The notes: generated from the sequence alone by a model not told the origin. Positions 1 through 6,019 are shown, numbered from the stretch's first letter. The stretch: DNA of 7,428 nucleotides from an uncultured bacterium (GCA_937858775.1 CALLYX010000352.1:1-7428); one strand, 5' to 3'. Numbers and translations: made by a program.

Positions 1-301
1 TACGATGCTCTTGCCGCACCATATCGCTGATTTTTTGGACTAAGTCTACATCAGCTAATGTCATTATTTGAGCGTCAATCAGCCGGGCGTGTTCTTCATC
101 GAGGTGCTTCATTACCATATCGCGCACCTGATTTAATTCCTCCGTTGCACGTTGAGTAGCTCGGTGGAATTTTTCCAGCTCGGCTTCGACTTCAGACTGA
201 TCTATATAAGTATGGGGAATCGCGACTTTTCCGGTTTCAACGTAGTATGCCGAGCCAATAGCAACGCCTGGGGAGATTCGGATGCCTTTAAGAATCTTCA
301 C
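1..301 (-). CDS. ptsI: PTS Enzyme I, N-terminal part (PEP-protein phosphotransferase), runs off the window
   Basis: Enzyme I takes phosphate from phosphoenolpyruvate and passes it to HPr, the first step of the cytoplasmic phosphotransferase relay. I translated the minus strand from a GTG at 301. The product opens KILKGIRISPGVAIGSAYY, the typical Enzyme I start (lkGi..SpGvaiG), and continues through a charged helical stretch including HLDEEHARLIDAQIMTLAD, matching the HPr-binding helical part of the N-terminal domain. About 100 residues are present. The phosphorylated histidine lies near residue 190 in this family and is outside the window. The GTG is chosen because no ATG lies in frame just upstream and the SPG motif falls at the usual distance. 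A weak GGAA sits about 7 bases ahead. The gene starts 4 bases after the HPr stop, so the two are surely cotranscribed and probably translationally coupled. No EII gene is visible, so transport and regulatory roles cannot be told apart. Confidence 0.92.
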   Translation of the reverse strand, partial: MKILKGIRISPGVAIGSAYYVETGKVAIPHTYIDQSEVEAELEKFHRATQRATEELNQVRDMVMKHLDEEHARLIDAQIMTLADVDLVQKISDMVRQEHR

Positions 302-305
302 TTTT

Positions 306-572
306 TTATTCCGTATTGAATTTATTGGCTACCAGTTCAACTATAGCGGCTAAGGCTTCCTGTTCGTCAGGTCCATCCGCCTCGATAGTGACTTCGGCGT
401 TCGGCTCGACCGCTAAAACCAGTACACCGAGAATGCTCTTAGCATTGACGCGCACATTTTTATAGATTAGAAATATATCGGATTTGAAACGGGAACACAG
501 AGTTACCAGAACGGTAGCCGGTCGAGTATGCAGACCATGCCGATTTAGAATTTTAACGGTTTGCCTGACAAT
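306..572 (-). CDS. ptsH: HPr family phosphocarrier protein with apparent ATT start
   Basis: HPr is the small PTS phosphocarrier between Enzyme I and sugar-specific or regulatory acceptors. The frame reads ILNRHGLHTRPATVLV, containing the active-site loop GLHxRPA with the phosphorylated histidine about 14 to 15 residues from the start. Later comes NAKSILGVLVLAVEP, where the serine sits at the regulatory Ser46 position, then the acidic C-terminal helix ending LVANKFNTE. Length is 88 residues, normal for the family. The residue after the histidine is Thr rather than the usual Ala. The start is odd. An in-frame TAG lies at 593-591, and no ATG, GTG or TTG occurs between it and the active site, leaving ATT at 572 as the best candidate (product then MVRQTVKI...). 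That ATT begins one base after the TAA of the polyprenyl synthase gene, which suggests translation by coupling. No good Shine-Dalgarno is visible. A sequencing error at the start is the alternative. Confidence 0.88.
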   Translation of the reverse strand: MVRQTVKILNRHGLHTRPATVLVTLCSRFKSDIFLIYKNVRVNAKSILGVLVLAVEPNAEVTIEADGPDEQEALAAIVELVANKFNTE

Positions 573-573
573 C

Positions 574-1545
574 TTAGGATTGACGTCCCGCTATTAATTC
601 TATTAAATTAATCAAGTCGCTTTGTAATTGATCAGGCATATTGTGCAATCTTTCGCGGGCATTTTTAAAAAGCCGGGCGATCATAGCTTCCGTCTGTTGA
701 ATTGAACCGCGTTTGGTCAATTGTTGAACGATAGCCTGCCGATTACCGGCATTGGCTTTGAGGAAATTAAGTAAATCGGCGCGCTGACTGGCTGGCAATT
801 CATTCAGCGCCATAATAATAGGAAAAGTTTTTTTCCCTGCGGTGAGATCGCTCCCGAGACTTTTACCCATTTCAGCTTGGTCAGCTGTCAGCTCCAGTAA
901 ATCGTCCTGAATCTGAAAGGCTTGTCCCAATTCCAAGCCAAAAAGATAGAGATTATTTACCACCTTCGGACTGGAATCGGCGATGATCGCCGCCAGCTGA
1001 CAGGCTAATCCCAGAAGTCGGCCGGTTTTGCGAGCAATCATATTCAGATAATCAGTGAGGTCAATCTCATCATATTTTTCATAAGCCAGGTCGAATGCCT
1101 GGCCGTCGCAAATTTCCAGCATAGCTTGACTGAAGTGAGTGCCAATCTGATCGAGACGCTCGGATTTGGTTTGCATTAGAGTGCGAAAAGCCAGCGCCAT
1201 CAAAGCATCACCGGTCAAGATAGCGGTATTGACATTCCATTTCACATGAACGGTCTGCTGACCGCGTCGGATGGTGTCATTGTCCATAATATCGTCATGC
1301 ACTAGGGTGAAAGTATGCATAATTTCAATCGCCAGAGCGGTGGGCATGAGATTTTTCCGGCTGGCACCTAAATTTTCACCGACTAATAACACCAGAATCG
1401 GTCGCAAGCGTTTGGCTTTGGCATTCAGGCTGAAACGCATTGGTTGGGCGAGTTCACTCGAGATTCCCGATAAATCAATTTTACTTAGTTCGCGATCGAT
1501 TTCTTCTTTGAGTCGTAAGATTTTAGTGCCGGAGTTAACTGACAT
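574..1545 (-). CDS. Short-chain polyprenyl diphosphate synthase (FPP/GGPP synthase type)
   Basis: This trans-isoprenyl diphosphate synthase condenses isopentenyl diphosphate onto an allylic diphosphate in the cytoplasm, supplying precursors for quinones, undecaprenyl carriers or other isoprenoids. The 323-residue length is normal. The first aspartate motif is DDIMD (residues 84-88), followed by RRGQQT (93-98). The second is DDLLE (214-218), whose last position is Glu instead of Asp, then GKSLGSDLTAGKKTFP (227-242), the conserved Lys/Thr region. The residue five before the first motif is Phe79 and the motif has no two-residue insertion. In this family a bulky residue there limits chain growth, so C15-C20 products are more likely than long chains (inference). 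The ATG at 1545 is preceded by GATGAGGA at good spacing. HPr follows after 1 base, and a truncated phosphohexomutase lies 82 bases upstream. The exact product, and so a symbol such as ispA, cannot be fixed from sequence. Confidence 0.93.
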   Translation of the reverse strand: MSVNSGTKILRLKEEIDRELSKIDLSGISSELAQPMRFSLNAKAKRLRPILVLLVGENLGASRKNLMPTALAIEIMHTFTLVHDDIMDNDTIRRGQQTVHVKWNVNTAILTGDALMALAFRTLMQTKSERLDQIGTHFSQAMLEICDGQAFDLAYEKYDEIDLTDYLNMIARKTGRLLGLACQLAAIIADSSPKVVNNLYLFGLELGQAFQIQDDLLELTADQAEMGKSLGSDLTAGKKTFPIIMALNELPASQRADLLNFLKANAGNRQAIVQQLTKRGSIQQTEAMIARLFKNARERLHNMPDQLQSDLINLIELIAGRQS

Positions 1546-1627
1546 AAATCCTCATCCGAAAATACACTTCCAAGTTTACAATAATTTTCAAGGAAAAAAA
1601 ATTAGACCCCATTCGTGTAAAACTTTA

Positions 1628-1945
1628 TCAAAGTTTAAATTCGCCGAATTCACGCAATTTATTAAGCACCAAATCACGGATTTCATCCAAGCGTTCGGCG
1701 GTTTTCGCCTCAAAGCGAGTCACAATCACCGGCTGAGTGTTGGAAGCCCGTACCAATCCCCAGCCATCGCCGAATTTGATTCGCACACCGTCAACATCTA
1801 TGCAGTCGTAATGAGACTTGAAATAAGCGGCCGCCTGCTCGGCGATCTTGAATTTTGTGGGGTCGTCCTTACATTCGAGACGAATTTCAGGTGTGCTGAA
1901 ATAACGGGGTAAGCGCGCGATTTTAGCGGAAATTTTCTCATTGCC
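1628..1945 (-). CDS. Phosphomannomutase/phosphoglucomutase, C-terminal fragment cut by a sequence junction
   Basis: About 105 codons at the 3' end of an alpha-D-phosphohexomutase gene, which interconverts hexose 6- and 1-phosphates for cell-surface polysaccharide synthesis. The clearest signature is DGWGLVRASNTQPVIVTRFE near residues 60-79 of the fragment. This is domain 4, whose RASNTxP loop binds the substrate phosphate. RxSNTxP is the form found in AlgC/ManB-type PMM/PGM enzymes, whereas GlmM-type enzymes usually show RPSGTEP. Before it comes LPRYFSTPEIRL, also typical. Homology stops near GNEKISAKIA: upstream codons are GC-rich, give a low-complexity Arg/Gly/Ala translation and overlap a different gene on the plus strand. 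Domains 1-3, including the catalytic phosphoserine, are missing. The 3' end is natural, with TGA at 1630-1628, followed after 82 bases by the polyprenyl synthase. The 5' coordinate marks where similarity is lost, not a start codon. Confidence 0.87.
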   Translation of the reverse strand, partial: GNEKISAKIARLPRYFSTPEIRLECKDDPTKFKIAEQAAAYFKSHYDCIDVDGVRIKFGDGWGLVRASNTQPVIVTRFEAKTAERLDEIRDLVLNKLREFGEFKL

Positions 1946-1960
1946 GCGGGCGAGCCGGGT
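1940..1960. other. Sequence junction A/B: moderate-GC DNA meets GC-rich DNA inside a gene
   Basis: To the left the DNA is AT-rich to moderate GC, with clear phosphohexomutase coding on the minus strand. To the right, from about TTGCCGCGGGCG onward, the sequence turns sharply GC-rich, the phosphohexomutase similarity ends, and a plus-strand gene of different codon use begins within 50 bases. No terminal inverted repeats, transposase, integrase, tRNA or target-site duplication is visible. The exact breakpoint is uncertain by roughly 10 to 15 bases. I read it as an assembly or cloning chimera; a real rearrangement is possible. Confidence 0.72.
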
Positions 1961-1991
1961 TGTTCCTGCGCCCGTTCGGAGAAAGGGGATC

Positions 1992-3146
1992 ATGATCAAA
2001 GCCGCTCTCCTCCGCGCGCGGGACAAGAGCCGTTCCCGCCCCTTCGCCGCGAGAATCGTGCCGGGGATCCTCCTGGCGCCGGCGCTCTTCTGCCTCCCCC
2101 CCGCCCGCCCCGCCCTCTCGACCGCGTGGCCCGGCGGCTCGGGGACGGAGATCGGCTGGGGCCTCCCCTCGTGGTACGAGCCGAGCGGCATCGTCTGGCA
2201 CGACGGCCTGAAGGTTATCTTACTCGTGAGCGACAACGGCTACGTCAGCGTGATGAACCCGGACGGATCCGGCGTGACGAACTGGTACGCGGGCGGGTAC
2301 GACCTAGAGGGGATCACCGTCGCGGATTTCTCGAGCAACCGCCTCTACCTCGGCTGCGAGCATCCCGATTCGATCTTCGAATTCGACATCGCCGCCGGCG
2401 CCCTCACGGGGAAGTCGTGGAACCTCACGCCGTGGATGACCGGCCCCGACAACAGCGGATTGGAGGCGCTCGCCTTCGTCCCCGACGGGCACCACCCGTA
2501 CGGGGCCACGCGCTCGGGCGGGCTCTTCTACGCGGGCCTCCAGAACAACGGGAAGATCTACATCTTCGACGTGGATCTATCCGTGAGCGACGGCGTCTCC
2601 CACGTCGCCACCATCACGCCCGTCCCGGGGCGGGGCGACCTCTCGGACATGCAGTACAACGCGCACACGCGCACGCTCTACCTGGTCTACGACTCATCAA
2701 ACTGCATCCGCGAGATCCTGACGAACAACGCCCTCGTCGTCGAATACACCCTCCCCGGCATCGACCAGGAGGGTATCAGCTTCGTCAGGACATCGCCGTC
2801 GGGGGGGATCATCTTCATGGGAGAGGACTCGGGGGGGGTGAAGAGGTACGAGGGCTACCCGGTCATCGACAGCGACGGCGACGGGCTCGCGAACGCGGAG
2901 GAGTATTGGCACGACGGGGCCCCGGCCTACAGCGCAGCCACCGACACGGACACGTCGCTCGCCGACACCGACGGCGACGGATACAGCGACTATGTCGAGG
3001 TGCGGGGCGGCTCGAACCCGCTCGCCGCGTCGAGCCTGCCCGCGTCCATCCGCGTCAGCTTCCAGCCGTATCTCTCCAGGCGGCCCGACGTGGGCTTCTG
3101 CGTCGACAGCGGGGCGGCGCGCGGCCCGATGGGATTCGGCTGGTAG
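1992..3146 (+). CDS. Exported beta-propeller-like (SdiA-regulated/phytase-like) protein with TSP3-type calcium repeats
   Basis: A 384-residue secreted protein of unknown function. ATG at 1992 is preceded by GAAAGGGG at good spacing; an in-frame TTG at 1941 lies in the junction and is unlikely. A basic N-terminus followed by a hydrophobic stretch (about 23-42, VPGILLAPALFCLPPARPA) looks like a signal peptide. Residues about 55-290 show repeated blade-like segments: EPSGIVWHDGLKVILLVSDNG, DLEGITVAD, NRLYLGCEHPDSIFEFD, GLEALAF and DQEGISF. The pattern fits SdiA-regulated or esterase-like-phytase propellers, whose ligands vary, so none is assigned. Asp-rich calcium repeats follow: DSDGDGLANAEEYW (293-306) and DTDGDGYSDYVEV (325-337), then SNPL, as in thrombospondin type 3 repeats of surface proteins. 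The tail RVSFQP...GFGW ends at TAG immediately after the Trp and looks like the start of a further beta-sandwich domain. It converges on the slipin gene with 28 bases between. Confidence 0.78.
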   Translation: MIKAALLRARDKSRSRPFAARIVPGILLAPALFCLPPARPALSTAWPGGSGTEIGWGLPSWYEPSGIVWHDGLKVILLVSDNGYVSVMNPDGSGVTNWYAGGYDLEGITVADFSSNRLYLGCEHPDSIFEFDIAAGALTGKSWNLTPWMTGPDNSGLEALAFVPDGHHPYGATRSGGLFYAGLQNNGKIYIFDVDLSVSDGVSHVATITPVPGRGDLSDMQYNAHTRTLYLVYDSSNCIREILTNNALVVEYTLPGIDQEGISFVRTSPSGGIIFMGEDSGGVKRYEGYPVIDSDGDGLANAEEYWHDGAPAYSAATDTDTSLADTDGDGYSDYVEVRGGSNPLAASSLPASIRVSFQPYLSRRPDVGFCVDSGAARGPMGFGW

Positions 3147-3174
3147 GGCCGCCGCCCCTTGGATCCACCCCCGC

Positions 3175-4032
3175 TCACGCCTTCTTGAGCGGCACCACCC
3201 CCGCAAGTTCCCCTACGACGTTGACCAGCTCCGTGTTCTGGGGGATGACGACCTTGGCGTTCATGGCGAGCGACTTTTCCACCGCCTCCAGGCGGCGCAG
3301 CACCTGGGCGTTCCCGACGAAATACCTGTCGGCGGCCTCGTTCACCAGCCGTATCGCCTCCGCCTCGCCCTCCGCCTGGAGGATCCGCGCCTGCTTGATG
3401 CCCTCCGCCTTCTTGATCTCCGCCCGCTTCTGCCCGTCCGCCGCGGTCTCGGTCGCGGTGGCGAAATCCACGGCGGCGATCTTCTCGTTCTCCGCCTTGA
3501 CGACCTTGTTCATCGTCTCCTGCACGTCCTTCGGAGGGTCAATCTCCTTGAGCTCGGTCCGGACGATGTCTATCCCCCAATGCGCAGTCTCGGTGCTGAG
3601 GGTGTTGTGGAGCTCGTCGTTGATCTTGCCGCGCTCGCTGTTGGCGGACTTGAGCGTGAGCGTGCCGATTATGTTGCGGAGCGTCGTCCGGGCGAGATTT
3701 ACGATCTGCCACCGGTAGTCGTGGACATTATACTGGGAGTTCTTGACGTTCTGCTCGTCGGACTTCACCTTGAAATAGACCTGGGCGTCCACCCTGGCGT
3801 TCAGGTTGTCGTTGGTGATGATCTCCTGCGGCTGTGCGTCCACCATCTGCTCGGTGACATTCACCTGGAAAATCCGGTCGATCACCGGGATGATCCAGTG
3901 GAATCCCGGCTCGGCGTAGCGCCGATACTTTCCGAGCCGCTCGACGAGCCCCCGGTGTGTGGGCCTGACGATCCGGATACCGGCTAGGAAGAGCACGATG
4001 GCGGCGACGGCAAGGACGACGAACAAGTGCAT
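3175..4032 (-). CDS. SPFH/band 7 (slipin/stomatin-type) membrane protein
   Basis: A 285-residue membrane-anchored SPFH protein. The family forms large ring- or cage-like oligomers on the cytoplasmic membrane and influences membrane organisation or protease activity; the precise role here is unknown. One N-terminal membrane segment (residues 2-20, HLFVVLAVAAIVLFLAGIRI) is followed by the hallmark LVERLGKYRRYAEPGFHWII (29-48), then the SPFH core to about 180 including QPQEIITNDNLNARVDAQVY. An Ala/Glu/Lys-rich helix (about 175-235) has coiled-coil character, and the C-terminus is VVIPQNTELVNVVGEL. The start at 4032 is chosen because AGGAGG lies 5 bases ahead and the membrane anchor starts at once; 37 in-frame upstream codons (to an ATG at 4143) are Arg-rich and overlap the promoter. 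Slipins often neighbour nfeD, but none is seen. A separate promoter suggests it is expressed on its own. Confidence 0.92.
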   Translation of the reverse strand: MHLFVVLAVAAIVLFLAGIRIVRPTHRGLVERLGKYRRYAEPGFHWIIPVIDRIFQVNVTEQMVDAQPQEIITNDNLNARVDAQVYFKVKSDEQNVKNSQYNVHDYRWQIVNLARTTLRNIIGTLTLKSANSERGKINDELHNTLSTETAHWGIDIVRTELKEIDPPKDVQETMNKVVKAENEKIAAVDFATATETAADGQKRAEIKKAEGIKQARILQAEGEAEAIRLVNEAADRYFVGNAQVLRRLEAVEKSLAMNAKVVIPQNTELVNVVGELAGVVPLKKA

Positions 4033-4076
4033 TGAGGCCTCCTCTCGGGCGCGCGCCCGCCCGCGCCTTGTGCCGG

Positions 4077-4106
4077 AGCATAGCAAGCGGTGCGGGGCGA
4101 TGTCAA
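4077..4106 (-). promoter_or_regulatory. Sigma-70-like promoter for the slipin gene
   Basis: On the minus strand there is a perfect -35 hexamer TTGACA (4106-4101) and, after an 18-base spacer, TATGCT (4082-4077) as the -10. TG at the extended -10 position gives TGCTATGCT (4085-4077). Transcription would begin near 4070, leaving a leader of about 38 bases before the slipin ATG, with AGGAGG in it. In surroundings this GC-rich a consensus -35 is unlikely by chance. The match is to the general bacterial housekeeping consensus; the native sigma factor is unknown. Confidence 0.6.
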
Positions 4107-4197
4107 GCGGACGCCCGCGCCTTCGCCGCCGGGCTCGAATCAATACGCGCCGATCGGGCGGGCCGGATGGAAACGCCCCCGGCCCCTTCCGCCGTTT

Positions 4198-4212
4198 CGG
4201 GCCGGCGGCCCG
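4198..4212 (-). terminator. GC hairpin, possible weak terminator after the prolyl isomerase gene
   Basis: A perfect 6-base-pair inverted repeat, CGGGCC / GGCCCG with a 3-base loop, lies about 90 bases past the prolyl isomerase stop. On the minus strand it is followed by AAACGG and not a T-run, so it does not fit a standard intrinsic terminator. In GC-rich DNA such stems also occur by chance. Confidence 0.22.
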
Positions 4213-4298
4213 GTCTTCCTAGGGTGAGGGCCGGACGCAGGCGCGCACCAATCCATCCCGGCCTGGGCCGCGCCTCGCGACGGCAGCGGGAAGCTGGG

Positions 4299-5429
4299 CT
4301 ACTCCCCGGCCTTTCCCGGCACCGGCCCCGCGGGGGCCGGGTCCGGCTGCGCGGGCTTGCCGGACGGCGGGGCGAGCTTGATAGACCGCGGAGGCGCGGG
4401 CGCGCCGCCCGCCGCGGGCGCCCCCTGCGGGGGGGCGGGCCGGAACTCCGGGGACGGGTATTCGATCTTCGCCGCCGCGCGAAGCCCCGCCAGGTGCTCC
4501 TGTATGGCCTTTCCCCTCTTCTGCTGCACGAGGTATGACTTGATCTGCGGCGTCGCCTTCTGGAGCGTCGACTTCTCGGCCGGTTTCCGGTCCGTCACCT
4601 TGATCAGGTGATAGCCGAACGGCGTCTCCACGATATCGCTGAGCCGGCCCTTCTTCAGTGCGAAGGCGGCCTTTTCGAACTCGGGGGCCATCTTCCCCTT
4701 CTCGAAGAAGCCTAGATCCCCCCCGCTCGCCTTGCTCGGGCACTCCGAGTTCTCCCGCGCGACCTTCGCGAAATCCTCCCCCTTGACGATCCTCTCGCGG
4801 AGGGCGGCGAGGGCGGCCCTCTTCTCGGCCTTCTTCTCGGCGGTTTCGTTGGGGGAGGCCGTCAGCAGGATGTGGCTTGCCCGCACCTGTTCGGACTTGT
4901 CGAAGGCCTTCGGATTGGCGTTGTAGAACTCCTCGATCTCCTTGGCGGTGGGCTCGGACGCTTCCGGCAACTGCCGAGAATGGAGTTCCCTGATCTTCAG
5001 GTTCTGCGCGATATCCCGCCTGAGATCCTCCTCGGTGACGCCCATGGCGCCGAGCTGTTCCTTGAGCCGCGCAGGGTCGGGGAACATCTGCCTCACCCTC
5101 GCCATCTGCGCGTCTATCCCCGCGGGATCCACGACGATCCCCTGCCGATCCGCCTCCTGCACGAGGAGCCTCTGGTTGACCAGGCTGTCGAGCGCCTGCT
5201 TCCCGATGGCGGCCCTGATGGAGGCGAGCCGCTCCGCGGAGATGCCCGACCCGAACTGTTTCATGAACGCGTCCGTGAGGCGGTCCACCTCGGATCGGCG
5301 GATGACCGCGCCGTTCACGACGGCGACCACCTCCCCGTCCTTGGCCGTCTCCCCGCGCCGGCCGCACCCCGCGGCACACGCCGCCGCTGACGCGCCCAGC
5401 ATCGCGCACAGCAGATAACGCCTCATCAT
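4299..5429 (-). CDS. Parvulin-type peptidyl-prolyl isomerase, SurA/PrsA-like lipoprotein chaperone
   Basis: A 376-residue exported folding factor. The N-terminus (MMRRYLLCAMLGAS...) is a signal peptide, with candidate lipidation at Cys22 (preceded by Ala-Ala-Gly) or Cys18; neither is an ideal lipobox. VVAVVNGAVIRRSEVDRL (34-51) begins the SurA N-terminal helical chaperone domain, which runs to about 175. The parvulin isomerase domain spans about 181-283: VRASHILLTA, then GGDLGFFEKGKMAPEFEKAAF and TPFGYHLIKVTD, all family signatures. From about 324 the tail is rich in Pro and Ala and probably disordered. Start choice: tandem ATGs at 5429 and 5426 with AAAGGAAA just upstream; an ATG at 5456 has no comparable site. 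It begins 46 bases after the BamE-like gene, so the two are probably one transcript. This pairing fits escorting outer-membrane proteins across the periplasm. SurA often has two parvulin domains, so the single domain here is closer to PrsA/PpiC arrangements. Confidence 0.9.
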   Translation of the reverse strand: MMRRYLLCAMLGASAAACAAGCGRRGETAKDGEVVAVVNGAVIRRSEVDRLTDAFMKQFGSGISAERLASIRAAIGKQALDSLVNQRLLVQEADRQGIVVDPAGIDAQMARVRQMFPDPARLKEQLGAMGVTEEDLRRDIAQNLKIRELHSRQLPEASEPTAKEIEEFYNANPKAFDKSEQVRASHILLTASPNETAEKKAEKRAALAALRERIVKGEDFAKVARENSECPSKASGGDLGFFEKGKMAPEFEKAAFALKKGRLSDIVETPFGYHLIKVTDRKPAEKSTLQKATPQIKSYLVQQKRGKAIQEHLAGLRAAAKIEYPSPEFRPAPPQGAPAAGGAPAPPRSIKLAPPSGKPAQPDPAPAGPVPGKAGE

Positions 5430-5475
5430 ACCGTTTCCTTTCCCGGGCCCGACCATCGGACGCGTCTCCGCCCCG

Positions 5476-5901
5476 TCATCTCCCCTGCGACTGCAGATTC
5501 CTCACCGAGGCCGGCACGACGGAGGGGTCGAAGCTGGGGGGGACGCGGAGCTGGCACTTCATCTCAAGCTTCTTGAGCTGCTCGTAACTGGTGTACGAGC
5601 CGCCGCACCAATCCGTCAGCTTCCCGTCGATGAACCACGCCCGGACCACCCTCGTGGTAGGGGGGATGAGCCAGCCGTAGTCGTCGAGCGGGTTGGGTAT
5701 CCCGGTCCCTTCCCTCGAGTAGTCGATCACCTCCACGAAGCTGCCCCCCACCTTTTCGGTGTAGATGCCGGCGGGCTTGCCGAACATGTCGTTGACCTCC
5801 TGCATGCTCATCCCGGGCCTGAGCATCTCCGTCCTGAGCGCGCAGCCGCAGACGAGAGCGCCCGCCGCGATAAGGCACCCCACGCGCACGGTTCTGTGCA
5901 T
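5476..5901 (-). CDS. Small SmpA/OmlA (BamE-like) lipoprotein
   Basis: A 141-residue predicted lipoprotein. The start at 5901 has a near-perfect Shine-Dalgarno (AAAGGAGG, about 6 bases upstream) and is followed at once by a signal peptide, RVGCLIAAGALVCGC, with the likely lipidated Cys at residue 20 (Cys-Gly before it). An upstream in-frame ATG at 5988 has no site and would bury the signal. After the Cys comes LRPGMSMQEVNDMFGKPAG (about 27-45), the GMsxxeVxxxlGxP motif of SmpA/OmlA and related BLIP-like folds. BamE, the best-known member, is an outer-membrane assembly lipoprotein. The rest has beta-strand-like segments (VEVIDYSREG, VVRAWFIDGKLTDWCGG). Two further Cys, in DWCGG and MKCQL, could pair in the periplasm. 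True BamE function is not proven: the motif is shared by many small lipoproteins. The neighbouring SurA/PrsA-like chaperone supports an envelope-assembly role. Confidence 0.78.
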   Translation of the reverse strand: MHRTVRVGCLIAAGALVCGCALRTEMLRPGMSMQEVNDMFGKPAGIYTEKVGGSFVEVIDYSREGTGIPNPLDDYGWLIPPTTRVVRAWFIDGKLTDWCGGSYTSYEQLKKLEMKCQLRVPPSFDPSVVPASVRNLQSQGR

Positions 5902-5927
5902 TTCCCCCCTCCTTTCGTGACCCGCGC

Positions 5928-5936
5928 AGTGTAGCA
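5928..5936 (-). promoter_or_regulatory. Possible extended -10 promoter for the lipoprotein-isomerase pair
   Basis: TGCTACACT on the minus strand fits the extended -10 pattern TGnTAnnnT and would start transcription near 5921, about 20 bases before the lipoprotein ATG. No good -35 is found: the best at 18-base spacing is TTCCAG (5957-5952). The similarity to the slipin -10 (TGCTATGCT) is noted, but evidence is limited. Confidence 0.35.
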
Positions 5937-6002
5937 TATCGCCATTCCCCGCTGGAAGCGTTCTCTGGCGGCGGTGGATCCGGACCAAAGCGGGACCTTT
6001 CC

Positions 6003-6019
6003 GGGAGGGGGCGCCTCCC
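6003..6019 (-). terminator. GC hairpin after exbD/tolR, possible weak terminator
   Basis: A 6-base-pair perfect stem, GGGAGG / CCTCCC with a 5-base loop, lies about 60 bases downstream of the exbD/tolR stop, inside the 174-base gap before the lipoprotein gene. There is no T-run after it on the minus strand. It could attenuate readthrough or be a chance structure in GC-rich DNA. The rest of the gap contains only the possible -10 element and the lipoprotein ribosome site. Confidence 0.22.

Larger units (their letters stand above)
4033..4298. other. Intergenic region between prolyl isomerase and slipin genes
   Basis: These 266 bases hold no convincing gene. Its translations in several frames are Arg/Pro/Gly-rich shadows of GC-rich DNA. 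It contains the slipin promoter and ribosome site at the low-coordinate end, and a GC hairpin at 4198-4212 that could help end the prolyl isomerase transcript. The rest, from about 4213 to 4298, shows nothing I can interpret. Confidence 0.6.

Noticed and set aside
1546..1627. Possible promoter (TTGAAA and TGTAAACT) ahead of the polyprenyl synthase
   Set aside because: No pair of hexamers has acceptable spacing; AT-rich spacer DNA gives such matches by chance.
1620..1636. Perfect inverted repeat AAACTTT / AAAGTTT over the phosphohexomutase stop, with an A8 run at 1594-1601
   Set aside because: The stem is all weak pairs but one, and the T-run on the transcript lies about 20 bases past it, so it does not form an intrinsic terminator. 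The downstream synthase is probably cotranscribed.
1628..2236. A 202-residue minus-strand frame joining the phosphohexomutase end to GC-rich sequence, as if a fusion gene
   Set aside because: The upstream half is an Arg/Gly/Pro-rich antisense reading of the secreted propeller gene and has no family features.
2126..3718. Long plus-strand open frame of 530 codons
   Set aside because: It overlaps the propeller gene in another frame and then runs antisense to the slipin. Arg/Pro/Leu-rich composition is typical of shadow frames in GC-rich DNA.
4219..5409. Long Arg/Gly-rich minus-strand frame of 396 codons
   Set aside because: It lies in another phase over the prolyl isomerase, which has a signal peptide, family motifs and a ribosome site. 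The long frame has none.
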